NCBI GenBank assembly: GCA_032358165.1
Contig: JAALGY010000028.1
Location: 248,001-312,000, forward strand
Origin: Diplosphaera chodatii
Taxonomy: Eukaryota; Chlorophyta; Trebouxiophyceae; Prasiolales; Stichococcaceae
Length of the DNA: 64,000 nucleotides
Reading direction: 5' to 3'
The notes below the pieces were generated by a model that was given only the letters and a program-made list of their open reading frames with translations, did no database searches and was not told where the DNA came from. Numbering within the stretch: position 1 is the stretch's first letter; the number at the start of each line of letters is the position of its first letter. The translations under genes and the position numbers were made by a program. Below are positions 25,021-38,200 of this stretch, one piece after another.

Positions 25021-28000
25021 ATGGCAACAAAATCGATGCGCTCGAGAGCGCCACAGCCCGTTGGCACGTCGCATGCCATGCGTGGGCCTCGTCGGAAGCC
25101 TGCCGCAGGCAACGGGCTCGGTGCAGCCCGCCTGCTGGCGATCGTCTCGGCCCTGGGAGCTGGTTTGGTGACATACATCTCCGTGCAGTCGCTCAGCCAG
25201 CTGGTGCTGCAGCAGCACCAGGGCGCTGCGGGCGCAGGAGCCGGAGCAGTCACCACAGGCAGTGGCAGCTGGCGAGACACCTGGAGGCTGGCCTCGGAGC
25301 TGGGCGCTGGTGAGCGATCCCGAGATCCCATCAGAAACGCGTGCAGCCCCTCAGTGTGGTTTTGTGGTAGCACCGGCCTGCAGCAGCTTCTGAAACGCTT
25401 GACGTGCTGAAGCTGTCCATGTGAGACCTGCTGCAGAAGCGATGCTGATAGCAGCACTGCTGCCTGAATGATGAATGGCACCTCACTGCAGCGGCATGTG
25501 CAGCATGGACTGTACGGCATGATGCCGTGCGGCAGGCCAAGCAACTGAAAGAATGTAACAGACACCTCCAAACTCTATGTTGCAGTGTCCAACCAGGGCG
25601 ACGCCGCTGCTGCATGTGAATGGCGCGAGCATGTGCTGATACCGCAGTCCTTGCAATGCAGAGAGCCTGGGGCTGCGGCACAACCCGCAGCGGCACTCCC
25701 TGCGCGCGCTGGATGACGTCACCGGCAGCGGGCACCGGCCGGACGCCCAGGCAGCCAGCGGTGCGGCAGCAACAAAGGCAGCGCAGGTTGGCTCACGTGC
25801 GGACCATGGTCTAGACACCAGCAGCGGCAGTGGCAGCAGCGGCAGTACCAGCGGTAGCGACAGCAGTGGGCAGAAGGCAGACCACAGTAGCGGCGCGGCC
25901 GCCACGAAGGCAGCGCAGGTCGGCGCAACTGGGGCTGCTGCCGCTGGGGGCAGCTCAGCAGGCAGCGGCGGCACAGGCAGCGGCAGCACCGGCAGCGGGT
26001 CTGATAACAAGGATCTGGGCGAGTTCGCAAGCCTGCCGGAGGCCTGCAATGTGTCACCACACACAGAGTGAGTGGCGCCACCTTGTCACAGCTGTTGCTG
26101 AGCCTGCACTGTACGTTTCACAGATTGACAATGGGTTGAACACTCGCATTGTCAGGGCAGGTTGCTTGCTGTACAGTATGCAGCAGCCAAACGCAAGGCC
26201 GCTGTTCATCCCCTGACTGCCGTGCTTGCTGCGCACAGCTTCACATTTGGGGACCCGGTGCGGTGGGGGACTCAGAACCGGGTGGAGGATGCGGGGGAGT
26301 GCTGCCGGCAGTGCCGCGAGTACAAGCCCAAGACGGACAACGACCCCAGCTGCAACGGTGAACCCAGCGCAGCCCCTGCGACAGCATGGCGCACGTCTGA
26401 TAGACTGCTGCGAAAGGTGGAACTACGGGCTGGGCAGAGTGCCACGAGTGTCAGTCTGCAAACCTGGCGGCGCGCATTGAATCTGAGGAGTGTTCACAAT
26501 GCAGTGTGGGTGTGGTGCGGGGACAGCGCCGGGTGCAAGGACCACTACAAGTGAGAGCGGTGCTGCTGTGTTCGTGTCACAGCAGCTTGCAATTAGCAAC
26601 TGTGTAAGTGCTGCTGGTCAGCAATCAATCAGTGGATTACTCACTGAGGTGCTTCGCTGCAGGGAGTGTTGGCTGAAGCACCTGGTGAGTGCCTGACTTA
26701 CAGAGGACACAAGCCCACACGAACTGATCAGGAACATGCACTGCGAGCCAGTATCAACGACAGCAGATCGGAGCAGCTGCTGACGGTTGGGCACCATGGG
26801 CTGCGGCTTGGATCGGGTGGTCATCAGGTTGACTGTTGCGCAGGCGCACCCGGACGCGGTGATCCCAAATCAGGGGCCGCTGGTGCCCTGGACAGCCGGC
26901 TTCGTGGGTCCCAAGGAGGACGACAACATTCCGCCCGAGGTGAGTGATCTTGCTGGCTGCCGTATCGTAACAGCCAAGGCAATACGCGATCCTGAAGCCG
27001 GGTGCTCGAGTCATGTCGCCCGCAGCTTTGAGTTCACTTCCTGCAGCAATCCGTGGAATGCTGCGGGAGCACTTTTGGCTGTGGTGATAGCTGAACTGCT
27101 GAAGGCTTGCCATTGATGCAGGACCCCAATGAGGACCGGTCCTTCCACACGGTCATCACGGCGGACGGGTCTGCGACGCACTGGCAGTCGCGCGTCGGCT
27201 ACTACCACTTCCTGAAGGTCAAGAAGGCCTGCATGGCGCGGGGCAAGTGCCAGATGGTGAGGCGCTGGTGGGATGCCGCTCTGTGGCAGATGTGCGCTGA
27301 CGGCAGCAACATGTGCGCGATGTACAGCGCCAAAGTCAGGCGCAGGGCGTGCTGTCCTGCCTGCATCTGCACACCAACCCCGAAGCATGAATAGCTCGTA
27401 GCAACGTGCAGATACAGGCATGCAGACTGGTGCCTGACCCTCGAAACTGAGCTGTACATCTGGACGAAGTGCATCTGGCCAAACCTGGCGCGGCTGCATG
27501 TCACCGCAGGGTGGCTTCACGCGGGTGCTGCACAGCGGCAAGGCGGACGACCTGATGGACGAGATCCCCACCTTCGTGGCGGACCCGCTGCCCAAGGAGA
27601 AGCACAACAACGGCGGCTACGTCGTCATCAACCGCCCCTACGCCTTCGTGCAGTGGACCAGCAAGTACGCGCGCCTCCTGCCTTCCCGCGGTCCATCCCG
27701 CCATGCTACTGCTTGTCCCATGTCGGGGAGACAGCAGCAGTGACCACTCGCGAGAAAAGTGACGCCTCGTCCCCTGACGGCCGACAGTCACAAACCCGTC
27801 AGGCATCCTTGGAAGCTGCCGCCCGGCTTACGCTGTCAATCCCTGGAATCGCTGCAGGGCGAAGATCGAGGAGAAGTACGTCCTGATGTCGGAGCCGGAC
27901 CACATCTGGCTGCGGCCGATGCCCAACCTGATGAAGGGCCGCCGCCCCGCCGCCTTCCCCTTCTTCTACATAGGTGATCACTAGGGACCGTTGTCATATT

Positions 28001-29721
28001 CTGATCACACAGCCGAGTGTCTGGGGTACGCAGCATGCTGGCCAATATCTGCAGCGCTCTCCAGGGAGCTGGCGGTTATAGTCATGTGGTCAGAATGACA
28101 GCAGCAGCCTGCCCCTCAAAGCAGGGCATGACAGGTCCAGCTCGTGATAGAACGGCCTCCTGCGCTGCTTAGCAACTTGTTCCCCGTGGCACCTGCAGAG
28201 CCGTCGAAGAAGGAGTACCTGCCCATCACCGAGAAGTTCACGGGCAAGCTGACACTGAAGCAGGCAGAGAGCATCGCGCCCATCGGTGCGCATTTGGCGT
28301 CTCGGGACATGATTCGCAGTCTTGCCATCTCACACGAAAGCTGCATCACGCGCAGGCGGGGGTTACACCTGGCATGTTGCGTGCAACGCTGCCAGTGACA
28401 GCAGAGCAGAGCATGGCGCATGTGGGCATCACAGCACATGGTCGAGCAGCAAGGTGCGCTTTGGCCAAACTTCCTCCCCCGCAACCGCAGGCAATGCGCC
28501 GACGATGATGGCGTTCGACGACCTGGGCAAGGTCGCCCCGCTGTGGATGAACCTCAGCCTGGCCATCTTCCTGGACAAGGAGGCCAACAAGGAGTGGGGC
28601 TGGGTGCAGGTGCGCTCAATGGACGTTGTAGGGTTTAGGGTTCCCCGCCGCACGTTGACGCCTCTCACTGCGGTGATCCAGCCACCAGCTGGGTCGACCT
28701 GCTGTCAGGCCGTCAGTTGCTGCTGGGCCATGCCATGAGGCACCACTGAATGCAAGCTGGCCGGCCAGTGTGTACGGGGCGCTGCGACCCTGAGACCCGA
28801 ATTTGTATGCGTTTGCAGGAGATGTATGCGTTCACGCTGGCGTGCTACAACGCGGGCATCGAGCGCATCGACCTGCACAAGAAGATGATGGCGCAACCGC
28901 CCTGGGACACTGGTGCGCACCGCTCCACCCTAGTTTCTCCTGTTTGCTCGGGCTCTCTGATGGACGCGCTGTCGCGTAGACGCGGGTGTGGCACTGGGGG
29001 ACCGCGCAAGCTGTGCATGCGAGCATATGAACCTACCAAGCCGGCCAGGCCTGCTTCACACTGCATTTGCACTGCAGCAGCTCATCCAGTGTTGTCATGT
29101 GCAGAGCTGGATCCGTACTACATCCTGCACTACACGTACGGTGACGACTACACGCTGGAAGGAGTCTTCACGCCCGGCAAGGTCCGCTGCCAGACAGCAG
29201 TCGCACGCCCGCAGAGCACCCGTGCGGTGGCTCTCTGATGCAGTGAACGAGCCGGCGCTGCATGCTGTTGCACAAAGTAGCATGAAGCATACTACCTTTT
29301 CAGCTGTCGTCAAAGTACCGCTGCGCCGCCTGCAGGTTGGCGCCTGGCACTTTGACAAGCGCGCCTGGAGCGGGCGGCCCGTCGACAGACACCTAAAGAT
29401 GCCGCCAGAGAGTGGGTCCCATGCACTGCTAGCCTTGCATGGCAAGTACCACAATGCAATCAGGCTCGCGGTGATCTATATCTGTGCCGCTGCCTGGCAA
29501 AGGCCTGCATCCAGACCCAGGCGAGATCCGCGCGTCTGGTCTGCCCCGCAGAGACCAAAAATGACCTGGTGCGCAAGCTGATCGACGCCATCAACGAGGC
29601 GACGGACACCATCCCCGGCTGGAACAACTACATCGACGCGCACGTGGCAAAGGAGCTGTGGGACGGCAAGACGTTCGGCAGGTCGACGGTGGCCGTGGCG
29701 GAGATGAAGGACGTGCGATGA
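25021..29721 (+). CDS. HPAT/SERGT-like Golgi glycosyltransferase (GT95/GT96 type)
   Basis: Family members add arabinose to hydroxyproline or galactose to serine of extensin-like wall glycoproteins in the Golgi. Exons: 25021-25309, 25662-26067, 26239-26357, 26505-26550, 26663-26684, 26844-26939, 27122-27256, 27510-27664, 27858-27973, 28199-28285, 28491-28609, 28819-28912, 29105-29181, 29336-29411, 29552-29721 (668 aa). Type II anchor at about 33-57 (ARLLAIVSALGAGLVTYISV) after a basic tail. A Ser/Gly-rich stem of about 130 residues contains two copies of SGAATKAAQVG. A Cys-rich segment follows (ECCRQC, CNVWVWCGD, ECWLKHL). The catalytic part shows WQSRVGYYHF, RVLHSGKADDLMDEIPTF, DPLP, RPYAFVQW, SEPDHIW (the DxD-like site, residue 437), PFFYI, HYTYGDDY and FDKR. 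Which acceptor amino acid and sugar are used is not decidable here. A small 22-nt exon encodes ECWLKHL. Confidence 0.9.
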
Positions 29722-30519
29722 CGCCGCGCCTGACGCCCGGACGCTTTGCTGCAGAGGCCTTTGACCAGTCGAACTAGCACATTGCCGCTGCGATCAGCGC
29801 TACCTAGCTGTTGTGATTTGGGTCAGCACATGCACCTGCTGACGTCAGTAACTTTACGTAGGTCGCGAGCCGATGCCATCACGATGTACAGTGGCCTCTC
29901 CAGACTGTGGAGTTCCATTGGCGCAGGGCTGCGGCTGTGGTCATGAGTCATGATTTGTCACACAATGCAAGCCATGTTTGCAGACAAAGAAGCGTCGAGC
30001 CGCAGCATCTGACATCATTCTCACACGCTGGATTACATCCGCCTCTGTGTGTGCGGTGATCGATCTCTGCGCCGTGGCTGCAACTTGGATCTTGCTTCAT
30101 TGCTGCACAACAGGCACACGTTGACACACACCACGCCGTTGGAGCAAAACAGGCGCTGTTGGTCTCAAACCCGCTATCATATATACAGCAAATCGTACCA
30201 AGTGTCACAGGCATCTTTTGTGTGGGGATTCCCGCGGGGTGTGTGTGCTCAACTGGCATCACGTGGAGGTGCAGGAGCCGCAGGTAGACGCACACACCAT
30301 CTGCATGCATGTACTGCTGCGAAACATCTCTGAAGCTGAAAAACGACACCTTGTTAGTTGCCTGGTTGCCACGGACCCTGCACAGTGGAAGGGCACGTTA
30401 GGTCAGCTGCGCACCAGGCGGCGATGCAATGCAAATGCATACATGACGCTTTAAATGCGAGTCGCAGGCTGCCAGGGTCCTTGTGATACTGCTGCGGGTC
30501 TATCGTTGGGCCGCTGCGC
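29722..30519. other. Intergenic, 798 bp
   Basis: 3' flank of the glycosyltransferase and promoter side of the allantoate amidohydrolase. A minus-strand open frame over 29948-30349 lacks an ATG and is Cys/His-rich by chance. Nothing convincing seen. Confidence 0.5.
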
Positions 30520-33500
30520 ATGCCGTGCTATCATGGGGTTGGGCCTCCAAAGACCACGGCGCGCCGCGTTGGGCAAACAGCAGCAGTGATACCAGCGACA
30601 TGCCTGGCAATCTTGCTGGCGACATGCGGAACAGTGACTACGCACTCAACCACAGAAGCAGCAGGTGAGCAAGCCCTCCCGATGCACTCCGAACACACCC
30701 GTGCTCGGCTGCATCTGCCGCCACAGTGCATCGCCAGGCACTGAAGCATCCTGCGCATGTGCAGGCGGCCTGAACGACACGCTGCTGCACCAGCTGCTGC
30801 TTCGAGACCCGGTGGAGCACATACAGCGGTTGGGCAACGTGCGTGCGCTGCTGCAGCGTGAATATGTCATGCAAACCCAGCTGCAGTTCAGCCAGCCTGA
30901 CCATCCTGCAGCAGCGCGGCCTGGTCATGGCATCGTGCCGAGTCGGTTGCGGTATGATCTGGAACGCGACTGTGCAGATCAGCGATGTGGAGGGTGCGCT
31001 TGTCAGGACCTTCCTCAGCCCAGCGCACATGCGTGCGGCCTCGCTCGTAAGTGTTCATGCCTCTCCTCAGACCTGCGCGTTGTGCGGTGCATGCTGACGA
31101 TGCACCCCTGATGACATCGTCGCGATGAACTGCCAGCCACATCGTGTTCCAATGTGGTGCATGGTACATGCATTCAACGGTGTGCACAGGCTGCGCAGCA
31201 GCATTCGACAGGATGTGCAGAGAGCACGTTATCCATGCATGCTGTGCCCTGAGCGGTGTTGCTGATGCCATGCAGATCCGGCGGTGGATGCGGGAAGCTG
31301 GCATGCTCACATGGCAGGACGCCGTTGGGAATGTGCACGGCCGCATAGATGGTGCGCCCTCTATTGTGCCCGCATGCTCTGGTGCTGCCGTGTTGTGCCA
31401 CACCGGTGCGTGTCGCACCCTAATACTGCATCGGCATGTCTGGCGTCAGCCTGATCTGGTCATGACCAGGGAACGTTTGTTGCTGGACTGAGGCCTTTGG
31501 TGAACGGAAACAATGCAGGTCCAGAGGCAGACGCGCCCGCACTGCTGATCGGCTCGCATTATGACACGGTGTACGATGCAGGGCAATACGATGGGGCATT
31601 GGGCATCATCGTTGGTGCGCAGGCCTTGTATATAATGCCATCAACAAGCCTGCTGCCACATTGCAGCGGCTGCATTGACAGCAGCATTACGGCCTGCGGC
31701 TGCCTTCGAGAGTCACCCATTGCTTGGTCGTTGCCCTGCAGGCATTGCTGCCATCAAGGCTGCCATGCTGGGGGCAGCCCTGCAGCAGGGTGTGGTTTCA
31801 GAGGCGCAGCTGCCATCGCTGATGGCAGACGGCGCCAACCTGCACAAGGCAAGCGGCTCGAGTGCACTGCACAGGAGTGCCCTCCGTTCCACAGTGGCTT
31901 CCACACGGCAGAGAGCGGCGTCACGCGCACCAGATGTTTGCCAAGGGCCAGGCTACTGACATACACACCCCTGCATACTGCCATTGGCAGGTCCTGCAAG
32001 AGTCGGGTGCGTCGCCGCTGCTGCGTGCCCCGGTGGAGGTCATCGCCTTCTGCGACGAGGAGGGCCTCAGGTGGGACACTCCAGTGGGCAACTCAGGAAC
32101 ACCGGGGTTGGGGGCATGCACTCTGGCTGATGACGATTTCGTGGTGGAGAAGAGCTGTCCCTCAAGTTCAATGCTAGGCTTTATGGCCTCTGAGCATCTG
32201 CCTGATCCGCCATACTCCAGATGACGACATGACAGAAGCACAACCTGCAGGTTCGGCACCACCTTCCTGGGCAGCCGCGCGGTGGCGGGCACGCTGCTGA
32301 GCAACGGGATGCTGGAAGCAGTCGACAAGGAGGGCAAAACCCTCGCAGAGGTGCTGGCGGTGCACGGCTTTGACGCTGCGCCGGCGGCCGTCGCCAGAAT
32401 TGCCACGCCCTGGGAGCGCATACGAGGGTGAGGGATCTGCCTCTTCTGCTTGACTGAGAGTCTGACAGGCTCTCGAGGCGGAAGGCACACTTGATTCATC
32501 ATGGCACAGTCGCAGCAGACAATAAATGTTTCCACCAGCAGGCGTGCTGGCGTGCTGTCGAGTCTGAGGAGTACCGCACAGGGAGCAGGGGTGGTGACGA
32601 GGGTCCTCTTGCTTTGCAACGCACCTTTCTGCTGAGCTGCTTACTTGGCTGAGCGCTGTGCCGTGCGCACCCAGGTATGTGGAGGTGCACATGGAGCAGG
32701 GGCCGGTGCTGGAGAGCCTGGACCTGCCGCTGGCGCCTGTCACCGCCATCGCCGGGCAGACGCGGCTCGCGGTGTCGATCGCGGGGAGCCAGGTGCATCT
32801 CATGCAATCACAATGCCTGACGGGTAGCACGCTACAAGGCATCTTCTTCATGATGCGGTGTCCCTTGTGTGCTCCCTCCCCCTGTATGTCATGAGGAGCA
32901 CACGAACACTTGCACCAGCGGAGACTTGAGCGTGAGTGCAGCAGTGGTAGGTTGCTGACTGCTGTGTGCGGCCTGCACCATGTCCATCTGCTGTGATGGA
33001 ATCATGGTGCGTAATAGCACTGGTAGTCATCAACTTGGCATGGATGCCCCTGCTGCACACGACCGCCCTCGTGGTGGATGAGGTGACAGCGACACCGAAT
33101 GCTGTGTGTCCAGTCAGCCAGTTTTAAGAGGTGCATTCGGTGCTGCTACAGGGCCACGCCGGCACGGTGCCAATGGCGCTGCGACACGACCCGTTGGCGG
33201 CGGCGGCGGAGGCCATAGCCACCCTGGAGCGCCGCTGCGGCGGCGGGCGCCATGCAGACGCACACCCGCAAGGTAACTGGGCGACATAAGCAGACCTCAG
33301 GATACCATGCCAGGTGTAGACAATCCGTGTTGCTAGAAGGACATCTTGCAAGGACTCTGCAACTTGCAGGTTGCAGTCTCTATACCATCCATCTGGGCTT
33401 CCAGCGACCAACTCATTTGCTTTACCTTCCCTTTTCATGTGCGCAGTGGGGCTCAGCAACACCACAAAAACACCCTGGCCATTAGTCTTGTGCCCCTGCT

Positions 33501-34438
33501 CACAGGCTTCAGCGCGGAGGACGGCCTGGTGTGCACGGTGGGCTCGCTGACGGTCTGGCCGGGCGCCTCGAACGTGATCCCCGGGTCCGCCAACTTCAGC
33601 GTGGACATCCGCAGCCGGTCGGACGCGGTGCGGGAGGCGGTGGTGGCGGACGTGACCGGCAGCATCTCGGCCACCTGCGACAGGTGACCAGTTACCAGTG
33701 CTGACAGTGAGGATTCTTCAAAGTATGTGGGGTTTGCAAGTGGGCAGCCGCCATGTACGTCCTGCGCTGTAGCAGATCACATGCATCTGCAATGTGCCCC
33801 CAGCGTCAAGCAGGCACTGCCGCTTGCAGTGCAAACACACGATGAGACCCTGGATGCCTGCCTGCAGGCGCGGCACCAGCTGCCGCGTGGACCGCGTGCA
33901 CGACGCGCCGGCGACGCACAGCGACCCAGGCATCACGGAAGGCCTGTCCACCGCGGCGGCCAGCTCACAGCCGCTGCTGCGGCGCGTACTGGGCGTGGCT
34001 GGTGGATCAACCCAGCAGCAGCAGCAGCAGCTGCAGCAGACCAGGCTTCAGTCCGTGGCAGCTCCGGGGAGGGCGCTGCCGCAGCAGCAGCAGAGCAGCG
34101 GCGGCGGCTCCTGTGCCGCTGGCGACCGCCCGATGGACGGAGCTGCAGACAGCTGCGCAGCAGGCGAAGCGGCGTTCAAATCATCGGCTCCTAACACATT
34201 GCACGGCGGCGGCGCAGGCACAGCAGTGAGCCCAGCACTGAACCCTGAGGTGCCGCAGCTGGTCAGCGGCGCGGGGCACGACGCGCTGGCGATGGCGGAC
34301 GCGGGGCCCATGGGCATGCTGTTCGTGCGCTGCCGCAACGGTGGCATCAGCCACTCGCCGGCAGAGCTGGTGGACGACGAGGACGTTGCGGCGGCGGCGG
34401 CGGCGCTGCTGGCATACCTGCACGCCGAGGTGGCGTGA
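30520..34438 (+). CDS. AAH: Allantoate amidohydrolase (M20 family, secretory-pathway)
   Basis: Hydrolyses allantoate to ureidoglycine/ureidoglycolate, CO2 and ammonia in purine-nitrogen recovery; the plant enzyme is ER-located and Mn-dependent. Exons: 30520-30664, 30765-30838, 30978-31046, 31276-31351, 31519-31614, 31742-31848, 31991-32070, 32251-32427, 32675-32792, 33152-33272, 33506-33683, 33868-34438 (603 aa). A signal peptide-like N-terminus (TCLAILLATCGTV) is followed by RTFLSPAHMRAA, GNVHGRIDG, GSHYDTVYDAGQYDGALG (His135, Asp146), IAFCDEEG (Glu212/213), TTFLGSRA, VEVHMEQGP, GHAGTVPM, WPGASNVIPG, SGAGHDA, MLFVRCRNGGISHSP. All metal ligands are present. Longer than plant AAH: a helical insert after GALGII and a Gln/Ala-rich insert (about residues 435-525, with Q6) in the last exon. 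Intron 6 has a GC donor (AAG then GCAAGC). Confidence 0.94.
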
Positions 34439-35272
34439 CTGAACCCCAGTTAGTTGATCTGATTCGCCCCAACAGGTCCAACCCGCCAAAGCTGCTGGGG
34501 GTTGTAGTGGCTGGTGGCCACCACTCGACCTGGCTTGGAGCAGTGGCAGCCAGGCGCGAGCAGCGCTGCGGACCCTGCGATCGAGTCGTGTGTCTTGAGT
34601 TGCTGCAACACAGGTGCATCAGTATTCCAGGGTTGTGTCATTGGCTGGTTGGCAGTGAGGCTGCCCGTAAATTATTCCTTCACACTGTTCCTCTGTACGT
34701 GTCCTTGCTGATGGCATACAATGGGTCGCCTGTCTGCTCATCCGGATAGACGAGTGTGTACAATAGCCAACTTCTGTAAGCATTGGTTGAGTTGGTTGAG
34801 CCACCCTGGACCCCGGAGGACACCGTCCTGGCATCACAACATCCTGCTGTCACTGCCAACAGCTTCCAGCTCTGTACTTCACAGCCCATGTTTCAGCGCA
34901 CCGCGGCGGGTTGGTGCAGCAGCCGCTTGCATGCAGACTCGACACGAATGGTCTGCAGTGTGTTTAGGAGGCTGTAGCAGGCAATTACTGTCGCATCCTG
35001 CAGTCATCGTCAATTGCACCCGTCGTCTGGGAGTGTGCACTAACGTGGCTTAGTGATGCTCTGCTGATGCTGAATAAGCAGGGGCCCTGATCCCATCACA
35101 GACGCCACCCAATTCAAGTCTTCGATGCCACACAGTGATCCACACGGTGCGGTGGAACTGCTGCGGGTCAGCTTATGGCCACCTTGCATGTATAACCGGC
35201 ATGTTGCGAAAGCTGGCATCTGTTGTGATGACTGATCGCGTTGCCAGCGCTCGCAGAGGCGCCTGTCGAGCC
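34439..35272. other. Intergenic, 834 bp
   Basis: Between two plus-strand genes. It must include the alpha/beta-hydrolase promoter. No coding or structural signal seen. Confidence 0.5.
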
Positions 35273-38200
35273 ATGAGCACAGTGTTTGAGCACGGCGTGG
35301 GCGCTGCGCCGTCACATCAGCCCGCAGGAGCACGAAGGGTGCCGCTTGTGACGGTACCGACTGCATCTGGGCAATCCGCCCGCATCTGCTGCGAGCTGCA
35401 CACGCCCTGGACCCAGCTGCTGAGCAGTGGTGGGTCCAGCTCATTTGGCAGCAGCGCAGCGCAGCAGTCAGGGTTCGGCACTCCTGGCCATGGCGACGGC
35501 AGTGGCGCCGTGGCATCGGCGGCAGCGGCGCAGCCTGCGGGCACCTCCGGTGCAGAATCTAGCCCATCTGGACCCGCAGCTGGCGCCGCAAGCCGGCTGG
35601 GAGACCCACAAGGTGCGTCACAGGCAGCGGGCAGCCCTGACAGCAGCGGCAAAGCGCCCGAGCAGCAAGACAGCGGCCGGCGGGGGCCGGAAGAGCAGCA
35701 GCAGCAAGGGGCGCGTGTTAACGACCCCCGGCGTCAGAAGGTGCTCATAGTAGCGAGCCTGGGCGTGGAGGGCGGCAGCGGCTGGTTCAGCCACGTGGCG
35801 GCGCACCTCGCCTCGCTGGCGGACCCCACTACAGGGCAGCCCGCCGCCGACGTTGTCACCTTCGACAACCGGTAAGCATGCGCCCTTGAACAGCTGCAGC
35901 GCTTGTGACAGCGTCTCTCTCGTTGCGGCGTTCTGCTTTTTGCTGCGAAGCGCTGAGGGCGCATGGAAGCAGCGATATGCTGCGTGGCTCGTCACCAAGC
36001 ACTGGGGGAGGGTGGGCTGCGGCCGAGGCAGGAGCTTCCTGGCCGCAGCACAATGAAAGAGCCGTGTGTGGCCACATGTCCGGAGCCTGCAGCGTCACTG
36101 GCGCACCCCTCTCGGATGCACAGGCGGCGGTGGAGCGCGGTCGCCGGGCAGCCGCCGCCGAGGCAGGGCGCCAGCGGCTACAGCAGCGAGGCAATGGCGG
36201 CGGATGCGGTGGCGCTCATGGACGCCCTGGGGTGGCAGCGAGCTCACCTGGTTGGCATGTCCCTCGGCGGTGCGGCCTTGCCAGGGTCTCAAATGGGTGT
36301 CATCTCAATTTCAGGGTTGCCAACACATGCACCTCACAGCAGCCCAGGCTGTTTGTCGACGGCTTATGAGGCATAGCAACTTGCATAATGCTTGTGTGCT
36401 GGACATTGGCTGGCCATGCTGGTAGGCTGGTGGTTTCACTCAGCTGATTGCCGGCCTGACATGCAATTTGTCGAGGGCTTGGCGGCAGCTCTGCTGCAGC
36501 TGCTCGTCGTCTGAGGGGCTGATTGGTGCTGCTGCAGCCATGGTGGCGGCCAAAGCGGCAGCCATGGCGCCGCAGCGTGTGGCCTCCCTCACGCTGCTGG
36601 GTTACACGCTGAACGGGTGGCAGATGGCGGCTTCGCTCGTGACCCGCCCCCACCGCCTGCTGCCGGTAAGGACTCTGCTGCAACAACAACAAACGGCAAG
36701 CTGCACCTCTGCCTACATGTGCACACATTGCCCAGCTTGTAGAGCGTGACGACCTGACTTGGGGGCTGCTGCACATGCCCACCGGTGATGATGCTGCTTC
36801 CACCGCCGTCCTGCTCCCGCAGGTGATCCTGGGCACGCAGCGCAGCCGCATCCGCGCAACGCTGCCCTTCTACTTCACCCGCCGCTTCCTGGACGCCCCG
36901 CTGACTCAGCGCCAGCGGACCGCCAGCGAGGAGTGGCGCGCCGGCGGCGGCGGCGGCGCAGCGCAGGACGTGGAGGCCGGCAACGGCACGCAGCACGGCA
37001 GCGCGGCGTCGACCTGCAGCACCGAGGCCGGCGACGTCCCGGTACAGGGCAGCCGCCTGCAGCAGGGTGGGCTCAAGATTGAGGGTTCACAGACATGGAC
37101 TGTCACCTGCTGCGTCGACCTTGTCCGTTGAAACCCCGCATTTCAATGACGTGCGCAGCAGGAACACCGCACTGGATGGCGGCTTGGGTGACAACAGGGG
37201 ACAACCATCGTCTGCAAGATGTTCACGCATGGCTGCTGGCTCACCCTGCAGCGCTGCTGGGACGGCGGCAGCAGCAGCAGGGGAACGAGGACGCGGTTGC
37301 TGTGATCACGCGCCAGGACGCGATTCTGGCGAACCAGGCGCTGGCCAGCCAAGTAGCGCACGCCGGAGCCAGCGGCGGCGGCGGCGGCGGCGGCGCAGCC
37401 GCGACTGGTGCGACCGGCGCTGCAGCCGCCACAGCAGCGCAGCGCAGCCGCAGGTCTCCCCCGGCTGGGGGCTTTGCCCAGGTGCTTCTGGCCGTCATAG
37501 CAAATGCCAAGCCTTTCTCACGCTCAGACGGCCGTCGTGCAAATGCAGGTGGCACTGGTGTGCAGACCTGATGCTCTTTCAACGTTCCCAACAAGGATTG
37601 TGCATGGGCAAGGTGCCGGTGCAGATCGACCTGGCCACCTTTTGCGAGGTGTATTTTGAGTGCATGCAGGCGGCTGACGCAGCGTTGGGCGAGGCGGGGC
37701 TGGCGGGTCCCGCGGCTGCAGGCGCCGCTGCAGGGAGGCCCGCAGAGGACCCGGCCGCGCTGCCTGACACCGGGCTGCGGTCGCACTCCCTGGCCTGCCT
37801 CCTACACTGGTGAGCCAGATTACAGTTCAAGTATGCAGGGAGTGTCACTTCCAGGCTCTGGTCAAACTCGATTTGAGCATTCCTGCCAGCAGCGTTGGTT
37901 CATTGACATTCGTGCGGCTCAGCCTGCAAGTACAGTGTACGCAGTCGCACAGCGTGTAGGCGTTGGGCCAGATGCCACGATGTGAGGTGGCGCGTTGCAT
38001 GGAGCACAGTCTGCTGCCAGCGATGCCATCGACGACAGGCCAACTGCCTTGTCATGACCGCTGCGCGGCGACCCAATGCAGGCTGAGGCGCGCGGAGGCG
38101 CGGGCAATCGCCGACGCGGCGTTCCCGACGACGCTGCTGGTGGGCCGCCACGACCCGGTCGCGCCCGTCAAGTGGCTGCAGCTGGCGGCGGTGCGGCTGC

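Noticed and set aside
37625..37669. Extension of alpha/beta-hydrolase exon 6 upstream by 15 codons
   Set aside because: Same phase and preceded by CAG, but the stretch is T-rich and looks like a polypyrimidine tract, so the later acceptor was preferred.
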